DNA from: Puccinia triticina
Taxonomy: Eukaryota; Basidiomycota; Pucciniomycetes; Pucciniales; Pucciniaceae
Direction of reading: 5' to 3'
Assembly (NCBI RefSeq): GCF_026914185.1
Contig: NC_070558.1
Location: forward strand, 3,844,001-3,908,000
Length of the DNA: 64,000 nt
Part shown: positions 47,826 to 58,721 of the stretch, piece after piece
Position numbering within the stretch: the stretch's first letter is position 1
Layout: every line of letters begins with the position of its first letter
The notes under the pieces: generated by a model
Seen by the model: only the letters and a program-made list of their open reading frames with translations
Told to the model about the DNA's origin: nothing
The model's database searches: none
Made by a program: the position numbers and the translations under genes

Positions 47826-49821
47826 TCAAGAATAACGATGAGGTGGGTCTGGTTTATTAGGGGGGTGAAAGTATCCGTCTGAGTTGTCCTGCAAGCCGTC
47901 GATCTCGTCTTCGCCGGACGACTCGCCGCTGAGGGGGTGGTCGCGCTCCTCGGGGAGCTGCTCGTCGCCGAGGATCTCGAAGTCGTCGAACGGGTTGTCG
48001 GCGGGGAGGGCCGCTCGACCCAGTCCGGCGCGGCCGAAGAGCTGATGAGCAGGGTGCTGGTCGGCCGGGGTGGGCCGGAGGGTCTTGGTGAGCTGGCCGA
48101 CCGCCGAGCGCACGCTGCCGGACTCGGAGGAGTGGCGCAGCTGATACTCGCCGATCTCCGGCTGGTGGCTGTGGATCGAGGGCGAGCGGCGCTTCTTGAT
48201 CGGGTGGGCCGCGGTGATCATCACCATGCCCACCGCCTCTTCCCGCCCGATCGCCGTCTGCTGCGCCTCGCCCTCCGGATCCGCCGTGCTCGAGTACTCC
48301 CCGATCGCCTTCGCCTTCGGCCCCGCCCCGTCCACTCGCTTCGCCGACAACATGCACACCCCAATCACTAGGACTGCCATGCATAGCCAGATCATCAGTA
48401 GGACTGTTGTCCGGTAATGTGGCAGCTCGTGGAGATAGATCAACGAGTTGATAAATCCACTGCCTGTGTATCTGAGAAAAAAAGAAAAAAAAAAGAAGCC
48501 CCCCCCCCCCGATTGTTAAGACCAAGCCATTTTTGAAAATGATCCCTAGGGATTTGCTGGACTTACGTCGCAAACAGCACGGGTACGATGAGCGTTGAGT
48601 CGTATACCTTGAGGCCTAGAGGAAAAGAGGGGGAGGGTCAGCTGGGGCTTGTTGGAGGAGGGGAGAGGTGGATGGGATACCTCGATTGAGACACCAAACC
48701 TGGAGGACGCCGGTGAGGATGAGGAGGATGAGGATGAGGATGGAGAGCGGATGAGCGAGGTCCTTGGGCTCGCCGCGCTGATGGTCGAGGCCGTTGGAGA
48801 CGAGCTTGACGTAGCTCTTTGCGAAGATGAGGGTCTGGCCGGCGAGCAGGCCGGCACTGCAGCCCCAGAGGAGGCCGTCGAGCTTCATCATGGACTGGTC
48901 GGCGCGGCTCAGCGACCACTTCTCGATCGCGCCTTTCAGCCCGCCCCTCAGCCTCTGCTGGACGGAGAGGGCCGGCGCGAGGAAGCCGGTGGTGCGTGCC
49001 AGGAAGCCGCTCCGCGACCGCCGCCCGCCGCCCCTCCGCAGGACCATCTCGACGTCCGTGTCCTCCTCCTCTCGGGACACCCGGCTGGCCTCGAACGTGC
49101 GCTTCTCCTCGATCACCTCGTAGCCGATGTTCGCCAGCCAGAGCACCAGGGAGGTAATCGTCTCGAGCAGGACCAGATGGGCTATCCAGGCCGGCCGCGC
49201 CCAGAGCGCTTCCAGCGTCGAGAGGGACATGTTCGCCTCCTCGTCGATCCCCGCCTGGCGGATGTTCCCAAAGCCGATCACCCCCACGACGCCCAGTATC
49301 ACCACTAGCGTGCCGACCGCATCTAGCGTCGTGATCTTCGTCCCCAGCAACCATCGTGCAAATAGAAAGTTGAAGATCAAGGAGGCGGATCCGAGAGGTG
49401 CAACGTATTCTGTCAAAAATCAAGTCAGTTTCGAACCAAACGATTGTTTCAACAACAACAACAAAAAAAAAAAAAAAAAAAAACAGCTACCTGAGCGCAT
49501 GTACTGCAGGGCAAGCGTGCTGCCCAAGACTTGGGAGAGGATGTAGAGCGACAAGCCGAGCAGCCAGAGGGGTCTGAAGCAGGATTTCCGGGGGGCGAGG
49601 GGTGGGGCAGCCTTGGCCTGTCTATTGAGGTCGAGTTTCTGGAGATTGATGCCGAAGGCGTTGAGGATGGAGGAGGAGATGGTGATGAGGAAGCCGATGA
49701 AGAAGTAGCCGACGGTGTACGAGTTGTAGATCGGCCCGGGGTCGACGAGGATCGAGGCCGGGGATGTGGTGTTGGTGCGGTTGATCTGGGCCATCGTCTG
49801 GTTGATGGTGTGCTCGGACAT
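47826..49821 (-). CDS. NIPA-type magnesium transporter, four exons
   Basis: Exons 49821-49491, 49409-48681, 48615-48567 and 48471-47826 join across introns of 81, 65 and 95 bp and give 584 residues. The chain has about nine hydrophobic helices: GYFFIGFLITISSSILNAFG near 38-57, LWLLGLSLYILSQVLG near 85-100, then EYVAPLGSASLIFNFLFARWLLG, TLVVILGVVGVIGFG and later VLFATYTGSGFINSLIYL and VLLMIWLCMAVLVIGVCML. This is the NIPA (DUF803) membrane core, related to the drug/metabolite transporter fold, whose members carry Mg2+ across plasma or endosomal membranes. A loop of about 100 residues (Arg/Glu-rich) interrupts the middle. The C-terminal 190 residues are hydrophilic and Ser/Glu-rich, probably cytoplasmic. 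The 49-nt third exon is required to restore the frame. The first intron has a 22-A tract on the plus strand. Confidence 0.88.
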
Positions 49822-51055
49822 CTGCTAGGGGGTCGTGGGGGCTGCGTCCGGTCTGCGCTCGCCGGGGTGTGATGGGGGTTGCTAGTTGCTGCTGGATGGA
49901 TGGATGGATGGTGAATCGGTATCCAAGGCGTCAGAACAGATGCGTGCTGGGCGTGGCAACCATCTGTCTCCCTGTATGCTGTGTGTATGTTATACTTTCG
50001 TTGAGCTTGGGCGGTGGGGTGCCTGCCGCTCTCTCGGGGCACACCCACTTCGGCCCGGCAAGACCCGCCATAGTAAGGTCGGCGCACCGCCAGGATTCTC
50101 CGGCGGCCGTCGCGCGCCGTTCTGCAGGACAGGAGACAGCTGTCGGCATGCTCCCACATCTTCTCCAGACGGCCTGGTTTAACTGTACCGGATACCACGC
50201 TGCGGATAGCCATGGCACCAGTCTGCTTGATGCCCATGCACCTTTTTTGGTAGCCTTGCAGATGAGAACTGTCAGCAGAACAGACCAACCCACAGCGTAA
50301 CATTAATCTATCAAAACAACACAATTTGATAGCAAATTAAATATGAAGCTCAAGATCTGATCGCCAGGTCCAAACCCAGCTACACAGTTTTGACACAACT
50401 TTGAGCCAACGTTCTCATCAACGCAGTGCGAGTGTCACGAAAGCATTCTGGCCCCTCATCTCCAAATGATGACTCCAGCCTTTCTACAGTATTCTGCTGG
50501 TGACCACATCGAATCTGACTGGGCCTCAGAACGCGGTCCAAGATTGCTTGCCCTGCAGATCCTGGTGATCAGACATGCTGCTGCCACGGCTGAGACGGCT
50601 AGGCTGAGCCTCAATAATAAGAGAATGGGCCATCTTCAGCCTGGCCTTCACAACCATCCTCCTCCTTCAGCAAAGTGGGCCTTACCAACAACGCCCCACC
50701 CCGGTATGTACCCAGTCCGGGGGTCGGCGGAGAAGCTGGCTGGAATGAGTCTTACACCGAACATTGTTTGTGACCCCACTGGGGAAGCTGGTCAGTTCGG
50801 GATGTTCCTAATCGGCTGGTTGGATGTCGTGTTCGAGCGTTGTAGTATGGACTGTGGCTGCTTCTTTTGGATGTCCAGATGGTTTCTGCTCGCTTATTCG
50901 ACACCAGCGGAGTTTCCTCCCGAATTGGGTGTGTGACGTAGTGTCATGTGACAGGGGATGTGACAGCCCAAGAACCCCAGCCATAAAGGAAGGAGGATGG
51001 TCAACAACGACCACCACCACCACCACCGCCACCAACAACCACAACCACAGAAACG
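49822..51055. promoter_or_regulatory. Shared upstream region of divergent NIPA and PAQR genes
   Basis: The two genes start 1.23 kb apart on opposite strands, so this stretch must hold both promoters. Frames within it lack coding character. From about 50940 the plus strand is CA/CCA-rich, as in a 5' UTR. No TATA box could be assigned. Confidence 0.5.
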
Positions 51056-51293
51056 ATGAAGGGCTCAGCATCCCCACGAAGATCCAAGAGCCTGTCCTCA
51101 CACCACCCAACCACCACCAACAGCCTGCCCTTCTCACTCCACCACCACCAGCCACCCCCACAGTCCATCCAGTCACTCGACCTACCACCCATCTCACTCC
51201 CCTCCCTCTACTCAACCCTCAACAACCATCTCAAGCTAGTCCAAGTCAGCCTCAGGCTCATCAACAACACAAAAAACCACCACCCCAGAAACA

Positions 51294-51332
<39 letters not shown>

Positions 51333-53536
51333 GCAATGCCAGCAACAACATCAGTGGCAACAGCAACAGAACCAGCAGGAGCAACAGCAGCAGCACCCCA
51401 CCCGCCAGCCCAGAGCACCAAGACTACGACTACCTCCGACTGCTCTCCTTACTCGTCAAGCACGAAGACAGCCCCACTCTGGACTCATTTCCTGGCAGCC
51501 AGGACGACCAGCAGGCTATCGACCAGCGATTCCCACTCGACGTCTTCTCCTCCTCCGCCCCAGAAAACACCACGCTCCCCAGCCTGACCACATTCGTTCA
51601 CCAAGTCACCCATTACATCCACCAGCTCAAGCTCGACCTCTTCTCGACCCACCAGATCATCTTCAACTCCCCCGACTCGCCCTGTCCATCCCCCACAGCC
51701 ACAGCCAGCCGACCGAACATCTGCGCCTCCCTGGCCGAGCTCAGCCTCAAGCAGCCCCTCGACCGTCTGGCGGGCTGCCTGCCATCGATGCTCCCCGACC
51801 CCAACCAGCTCGTCGACCGGCTCACGCTCCACTCCCAGAAGCTGGACGAGCTGCTCTCCCAGCTCTCCTTCCTGGCCCACTATCCCGCCCGCCTGCCCTG
51901 CCTGCCCCCGATCCTCCTGCCCGACGCTCTGCTCCTCAAGTCGGGCCACCAGCGCGCACTCTCCTTCAACCAGATCACCCCCGAGATCCTCAAGGCCTTC
52001 CCCAGCCCACACAGTCTCAGACAGTACTTCGCCGACGAGTCCGACCGTCTCGCCTCGGTCCTCCCCGCCATCCCCTCCGGCCTCTCCGAGTCCCTCGGCC
52101 AGACCTCCAGCCAGATCAGCTCCGCCCTCCGCGCATGCAAGCAGGAGGCCCAGGCGGTGCTCCACGACGGCGAGCTGTTCATTCGCGAGGAGGGCGAGAA
52201 ACTCAAGGGATGGGTCGACTCGGAAACCGAGAAACTCAGACTCGCGCTCCAGATGGGCGCGAGCCGCTTGCTCACCTACCACGAGCTCCCCGACGAGTGG
52301 AAGAATAACCAGTTCATCGTCAAGGGCTACCGCTTCATCCCGCTCGACAGATGGCACCATCTCTTACTCAGCGGCGTCCAATGGCACAACGAGACCAGTT
52401 CAGTTCCTCAATCATCTCTCCTTCTCAGCATCATCACCTCCACATCATCTACTGACTCGTACTACCCTTCACTCACAGTCAACATCCACACCCACTTCTT
52501 CGGCACACTGTCGCTCTTCTACCTCTTATTCTTCCTCTGGCCCACCACCCCACACACGGCCCCCGACAGCTCGACGCTGACGGACCGGGTGATCAGTCTG
52601 ATCTTCCTCGTCTGCGCCATCAAGTGCTTGATCTGCTCCACCGCCTGGCACCTCTTCTCCGGCTGCGGCACCCTTGGCCCGTTCCGAAGACTCGCTTGTG
52701 TCGATTGTCGGTCCCCCCCCCCCCTCGTCTCCATCCCGTCTCCCCATCCCCCACACTCATCCTCTTTCTTTTCTTCCTCTCCAGATGTCGGCATTTCGGG
52801 TCTGATTGCTGCCTCAGTGATGAGCATGGAAGTAAGATCTTTTCCCTCCACACACACACACAACTCAGACTTCGAGACACGTCCGTTCTGATGTGGGTTT
52901 TTTGTACGTAGTATTATGGATTTTACTGCAGGCCGGAGCTGGCAGCCTTGTACATGTCCTTCACCGTCGCCATGGGTATCATCGGGATGATCCTGCCCTT
53001 CCAGCCCTTCTTCGATCGCCCGGAGAGCAAGGGGATCCGGATCGTCTTCTTCGTCTCCATGGCTGGCTCGGCATTGATCCCGCAAGCACACATGGCGTAC
53101 CTTTACGGCCTGCGCGAGACCTTTAACTTTTATTGTCCGTCTTCTTCCTCTCTCTCTCATTCCTGAATCTTCCGTGTGGAAACGAGTCTCTCTGAAACCG
53201 GATATTTCGTGTTGCACTCTTTAATTGATGGGGCGAGTAGCTCCGGCATTACCGTCGGTGTTCTCGTACCTAGCCGGCCTGTTTTTCTACGCGACCAACT
53301 GGCCCGAACGGATCCGGCCGGGCTGGGTGTTCGACACCCTGTTCCACTCGCACCAGTTCTGGCACGTGGCCATCGTCGCCGCCATCTGGCTGCACTGGCG
53401 CGCCATCGGCATCATCCACGACTCCGGCCGCCACGCCTTCTCCTGCGCCCTCCCGCCCCCCTCCAACCCCTTCGCCTCGTTCAACTACCCGCCCGTCTCC
53501 TCTTGGCCCTCCGTGCTCTCTGGTTGGCTCTTTTGA
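51056..53536 (+). CDS. PAQR / adiponectin-receptor-like membrane protein, four exons
   Basis: Exons 51056-52706, 52785-52831, 52912-53134 and 53241-53536 join across introns of 78, 80 and 106 bp and give 738 residues. After YHELPDEWKNNQFIVKGYRF (about 408-427) come seven hydrophobic helices. Zinc-ligand candidates stand where PAQR proteins have them: His532 in STAWHLFSG, Asp550 in VDYVGIS, and His678 and His682 in FHSHQFWHV. ADIPOR-type receptors and yeast Izh proteins share this core and are linked to lipid/ceramidase-like activity and zinc or sterol metabolism. The 400-residue N-terminal extension, with a poly-Ser tract from AGC repeats at 51297-51330, resembles the long-N-terminus fungal Izh3 type. 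The DYVGIS motif forms only across the first splice. The last donor (GTCCGT) is weak but phase-consistent. Confidence 0.88.
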
Positions 53537-54484
53537 TCCCCCGTCCACCCATCGTCGTCGTCCCTCCCGCACACAAACACTCGTTTTTTTCATCAGCTCT
53601 TTTTTTATCCATTGGCCTTGGTCTCCGACAGTCACTGGAAGAAGACACAGCACTACCAAAGTGCAGTCCGATTTCTCTCGCCCTTAGACCATCACACACA
53701 CATACACACTCTCTAACTTATTTTAATGCACCGGATCGGGCCCTGCCTCGACACTCCATTCACTCGTTCCCCCTTTACATGTACCTACCCTGCGTCTTCG
53801 CGCCCTCTCCTCCCCCTCCGACGCTCGTTTCCGCGCGCCCGCTCGTTCGCCCGCTCTCTCGCCTCGCACATCCCCCATTCTTCTTCCTTTCCACGCTCGA
53901 CTGCTGTACACAAACTGCTATTTATTATCCCTAATTATCGTCGTCTTTCATTCGCCCCCGTCCTCCCGTCTCCCTGCTACTTCTGCTTCCGCAAGATCGG
54001 CGTGTGCTATCAACAACGTAAAACCCCACAAAAAAACAACCCATGTTTTTTTGCTTCTGCTTCTCTGTGTTTGTTATCTCTGTGCGTTCTCTTTTTTATT
54101 GTACTTCAGACATACGTGGATTCCGTCTGGCCTCCGTCCCCCGTTTTGTTTTTCTTTGTGCACACATGCATACTCACAACCCACATCTGCTAGATCCTCC
54201 ACGAGGATAGATCTGCATAGACACATTACATATAAACATATATAGATTAGATACAAGATCTATACACTTATCAGCAATACTTTTTATCTGTGTACATATT
54301 TATATATTCTAGCGCTTCTTTACCGCATCTTTGCTCTTCAAATGAAATATAGATTATTTTATTCTTGAGGGTTCTCTTTGTGGCCTGGAAACTTGCATGG
54401 AATGAATGGATTGAAGCTTGGGCTGAGCGTGATCATGGGCTGATTTGTTGTGAAGAGCCTCTCCTTATCAAGCCTACAACAATA
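53537..54484. other. 3' flank of the PAQR gene
   Basis: Pyrimidine-rich DNA (TC-rich 53560-53960), probably 3' UTR and downstream region. Overlapping frames are Ser/Pro/His-rich in composition only. AATAAA-like signals were not confidently placed. Confidence 0.4.
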
Positions 54485-54673
54485 GGGGGTTTCAAACATG
54501 GTGCAGGTCCTGTTTCAGGAACCCCCAATTGACAAAATCAGGGCACCTGCAGCACACCCACCCAATTTTACCCAAAAAACATACAGAAATAATTTGAAAA
54601 TTCATTTTGCAGGAACTTTGTTTTCCTGAATTGGGATTCCTGAACTGGTACCTGCACCATGTTTGAAACCCCC
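54485..54673. mobile_element. MITE, GGGGGTTTCAAACATGGTGC ends, TA duplication
   Basis: A 189-bp element with mirrored ends, flanked by TA at 54483-54484 and 54674-54675. Degraded relatives occur at about 3728-3880 and within both arms of the 8169-14235 element (9955-10110 and 12295-12450, 'aaacatgatgcaggttct'). Confidence 0.75.
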
Positions 54674-57661
54674 TAATGCTTATGCATGCTAGTACGTGGA
54701 AAGTCTGTTTTGGGGATGGGGCTTTCATGGCTGATGGATGACTTGTGCCGCATCTGGGCGACCTGCACAGTTGGGGACACCGACCCAAATGGGCTAGATT
54801 CTTGCAGGGAAGTCTTGTTCTGGGGCGCTGGATCACTTCTGGGAGTCTCCCCAATCATAACAGCAAGCCGGCTGATCAATCACTACTTTGTGCTGGCTGT
54901 GGCAGGTCAAGTCCAGAAGCTCAACCAGGGCGCACTGTGGATGCTATTGCGTGTGGTTTTTTCCCTCTTGGTTGCATCTGAAGCAGGGGCACCGACCTCT
55001 CCCTAAAACCCACAAGGAAAAGACAAGGCAGGAGAAAAGAAAACACGAGATGCGGGGACTCTCTGGCTCAAGTGCACCCTGAGAGGAGCATGATTCTTCT
55101 AGAATTTGTTGGCATAAATTCACCGCCACCAATAAACGTCTTGTTGGGGTTTTGAGTTGGTGGGATGACTTGAGGACTCTCTCCCAATGTCCAAGCATCC
55201 ACACACGGTGTGGTGGTTTATATGGGCAGGCGTGGTAGAATGTCCACTCGGCAACAGCGCAGGCGGGAATGCACAGAGCCGCTGAGCGCAGAGTGCATTT
55301 CAGGGACATAAGCACTGAGGATGATGCCTGAAAAGCATGCTAAGAAAGCTTAGGGAAATTTGCACACAGACGGAATGAACAGATTGCGGAACTTGGATTG
55401 GATAACCGGGCTGGAGCGGAAAGGCAGGGCTGGACTGCGGCGGACAGAAACTTGTGGACTGGTAGCAGCGGCGCGTCAGCAGGTGAGCCAGAGCAGCCAA
55501 AGTGGGTTTCACCAGCGGGTGGAGCCGGGGCAGAGGTGTTGGCAAGAGCGGGACTAGACAGAGGGCGTGGGAGGCCAAGCATCAGAGAGGAGCAGAGCCT
55601 GAGACAATGACAAGCGGGAAAGCGGGCAGAGAAGACGGACTAGTGCGGGAAAGTGTTGGATCTGCGGGATTGGGTGGGAACAGAGATGCGCATGGAGGGA
55701 AGGAAAGGAGTGGAGGTTCATTCTCTTCTCTTTTTCCTTTCTATCATCTTACTTACTACTTATCACTGTACTTACACCTTACGGAGAAACGGGAGTAGTG
55801 AAAAGAGTTTCACGTGACCTCTACTTTGCTTATGGATTATTATTGCGGAGTGCAGAAATTTACTACTTGCGGATTGTTATGCTATAGATCAGGCTCAATG
55901 TGGAGCGCTGAAGGCTAGCAGAAAGTAGCAGTGTGGAGTTGAGACACTGATAATCACTCAGCCTGGGCCCATATATTTTTGAAGAAGGCGGATAGGGGTC
56001 ATTTTTACCCACTAACCAGCCTTTATTCTCACAAGGGATCCACTGGGAGCAGTTCTACCCCCGTTCTCAAGCTGTAACTAAACCTGAGTGATTGGGAGGC
56101 CTTCACCCTTTGGAAACATAGGCAGGCAAATTGACCAGCATCAGTTCCTCCAAGAATTATGTACAGCCATTAATTCTTGGGAGATATGTTTGACTGATTT
56201 TGGTTAAATGGATCATTCTAAGCAAGGGATACTTGCAGTAACTGAACGGACCTGTTCTGCCGTTTCTAAGCATGGTTCTGCACGGCAAATCACTCCAATA
56301 GGCCCTGCTTTGCCATGGTGTTGATGCTCACTTCTGAACTCAAAATTTCACCATAGTGACAAAGAATCAAATCTCTCATGGACATCATGAATTGATGACA
56401 ACTCAGAAACAAATGAATCAATAGTTATAAATAATGAACTCAATATTTAATCATGACTTCCATCCTCTCTCTCCAAGCTCACAATCAAATCATAAATTGA
56501 AAATTTATTTTACCCATCAGGATATCACAGTGAGTGGGTGAGTTCCTGTCAAGAAATGAGGGCTTCCTGGAAGTGATACAGAGCCCCAAAAGCTAGATTT
56601 CCTAGAAAAAAACATATACTTTATGGGTCTATATCAACAACTGCAAGCTCCCAGATAATGATGTGACATGAGGTCCTCCAGTGGAGGAATTCCTTTCAAT
56701 CTTGGACCCCCTTCCAGACCCAGATCTGAGCCAAAAAGTCCAGATTTTTGCAGGTAAATCCTAGATCACTTCTGGGAGGTTCCCATATCTCAACGGGAAG
56801 TCCTCTAGGAAGAAGAATGCCTTGCCCTCCTTGAGCATAGATCCTCCATCCCAATATCATCTTCACTAACCCTGGCTCCCAAATGGCTCCAATCCACTAT
56901 CACCATCACACGCCAACAGACCACCCCTCCATTCAAATGCTTGCCTCCACAGCTTTCTATAACTGTAATCTTCAATTCTCACCAACTCAGTTTGGGTTTC
57001 TCACCACTCCCTCTGCCTCACCTCATCAGGCAGCCCGCTCTGACTCCAGACCCTGCCCACTGGTCCACTCTATTTGCCCCTAAAGCTGTGTCCATCAGTC
57101 TTCTCCGCACAACTCTGTGCCTCTCCAAACCTCCACTGTCCACGTGATCCTTTCTCCACACTCCGCTGCGCTGTGCAAACTTACCCACTGCACTGAATTA
57201 CCCCATCCAAAAAAGAGCTGCAAGTTCTTGCCTCAAGGCAGAACAGATTCTGCAAACATTTGAAGTCAAACACTTTTTTTGTGTAATTTTATATTAATTA
57301 AGACCAAAACTCCTGGATAATATAAGCTGTCAATTTATGAGCTCTACAAATGAGTTTAACAAGTGAGATTAAGACCAGGGGTAAAAGCGTCAATGCGTAG
57401 GAGTACCTCTTTTTTCTCCTTAGCTTGCAAATAATATTTGGGATCATCAATGAAGCTCTCACTCTGAGAAATTTCTTTGAATCTTGGCATGCTAGCCCCC
57501 TCAGGCTATATTCCTCTTGCTGATACCAAAGGTGAAACTGATACTTTACACATGTTTGTGTATTGCGCAGTGTTGTATCAAAATACACATATTTTTTGTG
57601 TATCTAATATGGGGAAAATATATGTGTACTGTATCTGTTATATTGTATTTTGACATATTTA
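54674..57661. other. Gene-free stretch with dispersed repeat fragments
   Basis: Copies of the 'ctagat...cacttctgggag' motif lie at about 54796-54855, 56565-56625 (inverted) and 56735-56800. Frames at 55300-55800 overlap on both strands with no recognisable protein. Nothing else is supported. Confidence 0.4.
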
Positions 57662-57911
57662 GGCCCCAATTATAAACATTTTTTTGAGATATTTTTGAAA
57701 ATGAACTGAAAAGTGTTTGAAAACAAAATGGAAACAAAATGAAAACATTTTTTTTTTCCAAAAATGGTTCAAACACACCTCCTGGGTGTATTTGAGTGCA
57801 TCTGCAGTATTTTTGAAATTCAAAAGATTTCAAAAAAAAGTTCAATTTCTTTTCTGGGCAAGTTCAAAAACTTTTCAAAAATATCTCAAAATAGTGTTTA
57901 TAATTGGGGCC
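57662..57911. mobile_element. Tourist-like (PIF/Harbinger-type) MITE
   Basis: A 250-bp element with ends GGCCCCAATTATAAACA and its reverse complement, flanked by TTA on both sides (57659-57661 and 57912-57914). A 3-bp TTA duplication with GG-starting ends is typical of PIF/Harbinger-derived MITEs. The interior is AT-rich with no gene. Confidence 0.75.
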
Positions 57912-58721
57912 TTAGTTTCCATAAAATATGTGATTTTGAAAAATTGTGTATTACCAATACAGACACAATATTTGTATTGGATCTGCTTCGCCATTGTGGA
58001 TACTATATTCCAAATGAAACAGGTTGTATTCAAATGGAACCAATTTATTTTTAAACAGTCTTGGATTTTGATTATTCACCCAGAAGTTTGAAACACATGA
58101 TTTTGTGCTCTGTACATAATATGAGGAAAAAAACTTCTATTAAGGAATAATGTATTTACCTAAGAAATCCAGAATTTCCTCTGAGGAAGAAGATCAGTAC
58201 ACACCTTGTTAAAGTTTTTTGGTTGAATTACGTACACTCATGTACAACTAGTAATTTCATTGTTATTTTAACTGTGAGATCTCCCTTTCAAAGTATAGCT
58301 TTCTTGATTAGCAATCCTAATTTCAACAAGCTTTGATTGTGAATTTTGTGAATCAGAAGTATCTAAACTGCCCTTGTGTGCAAGCTCTGGTGCCTTGGTG
58401 CACTTGAGTCACTCCGATCAAGCCTGCAAAATCTCCTGTATATGAAAATCATGTACATTAAAGACAGGTTTCATTGCCATCAAGATGAGTCTCAATGGGT
58501 CCTTGGGACTTTCAACTTGAGACTCATTTAGAAGAGATAGCATTTACTGATGGGAGTACATATTTAACTTCACCTTGTATGGCAAGTTGTATGTTAGATT
58601 GGTCATGATTCATTTTAGCATCAATTTTTATTTTCTTTCAAGACCATAACAAAATCAAGTAAAACTTTTTCACTTTAAATCTTCACATTAAGACACAACC
58701 CCCTTACTTTCTTGATTCAGT
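57912..58721. other. 5' flank of the secreted-protein gene
   Basis: AT-rich, no gene seen. The last 200 bp presumably carry the promoter of the 58722 gene. Confidence 0.4.

Noticed and set aside
50824..52308. A 494-residue frame overlapping the PAQR gene
   Set aside because: It is a Gln/Pro/Arg-rich out-of-frame shadow of the first PAQR exon, without known motifs.
53176..53934. 252-residue frame over the last PAQR exon
   Set aside because: It starts in the intron and is out of frame with the HSHQFWHV exon; its composition is that of TC-rich 3' DNA.
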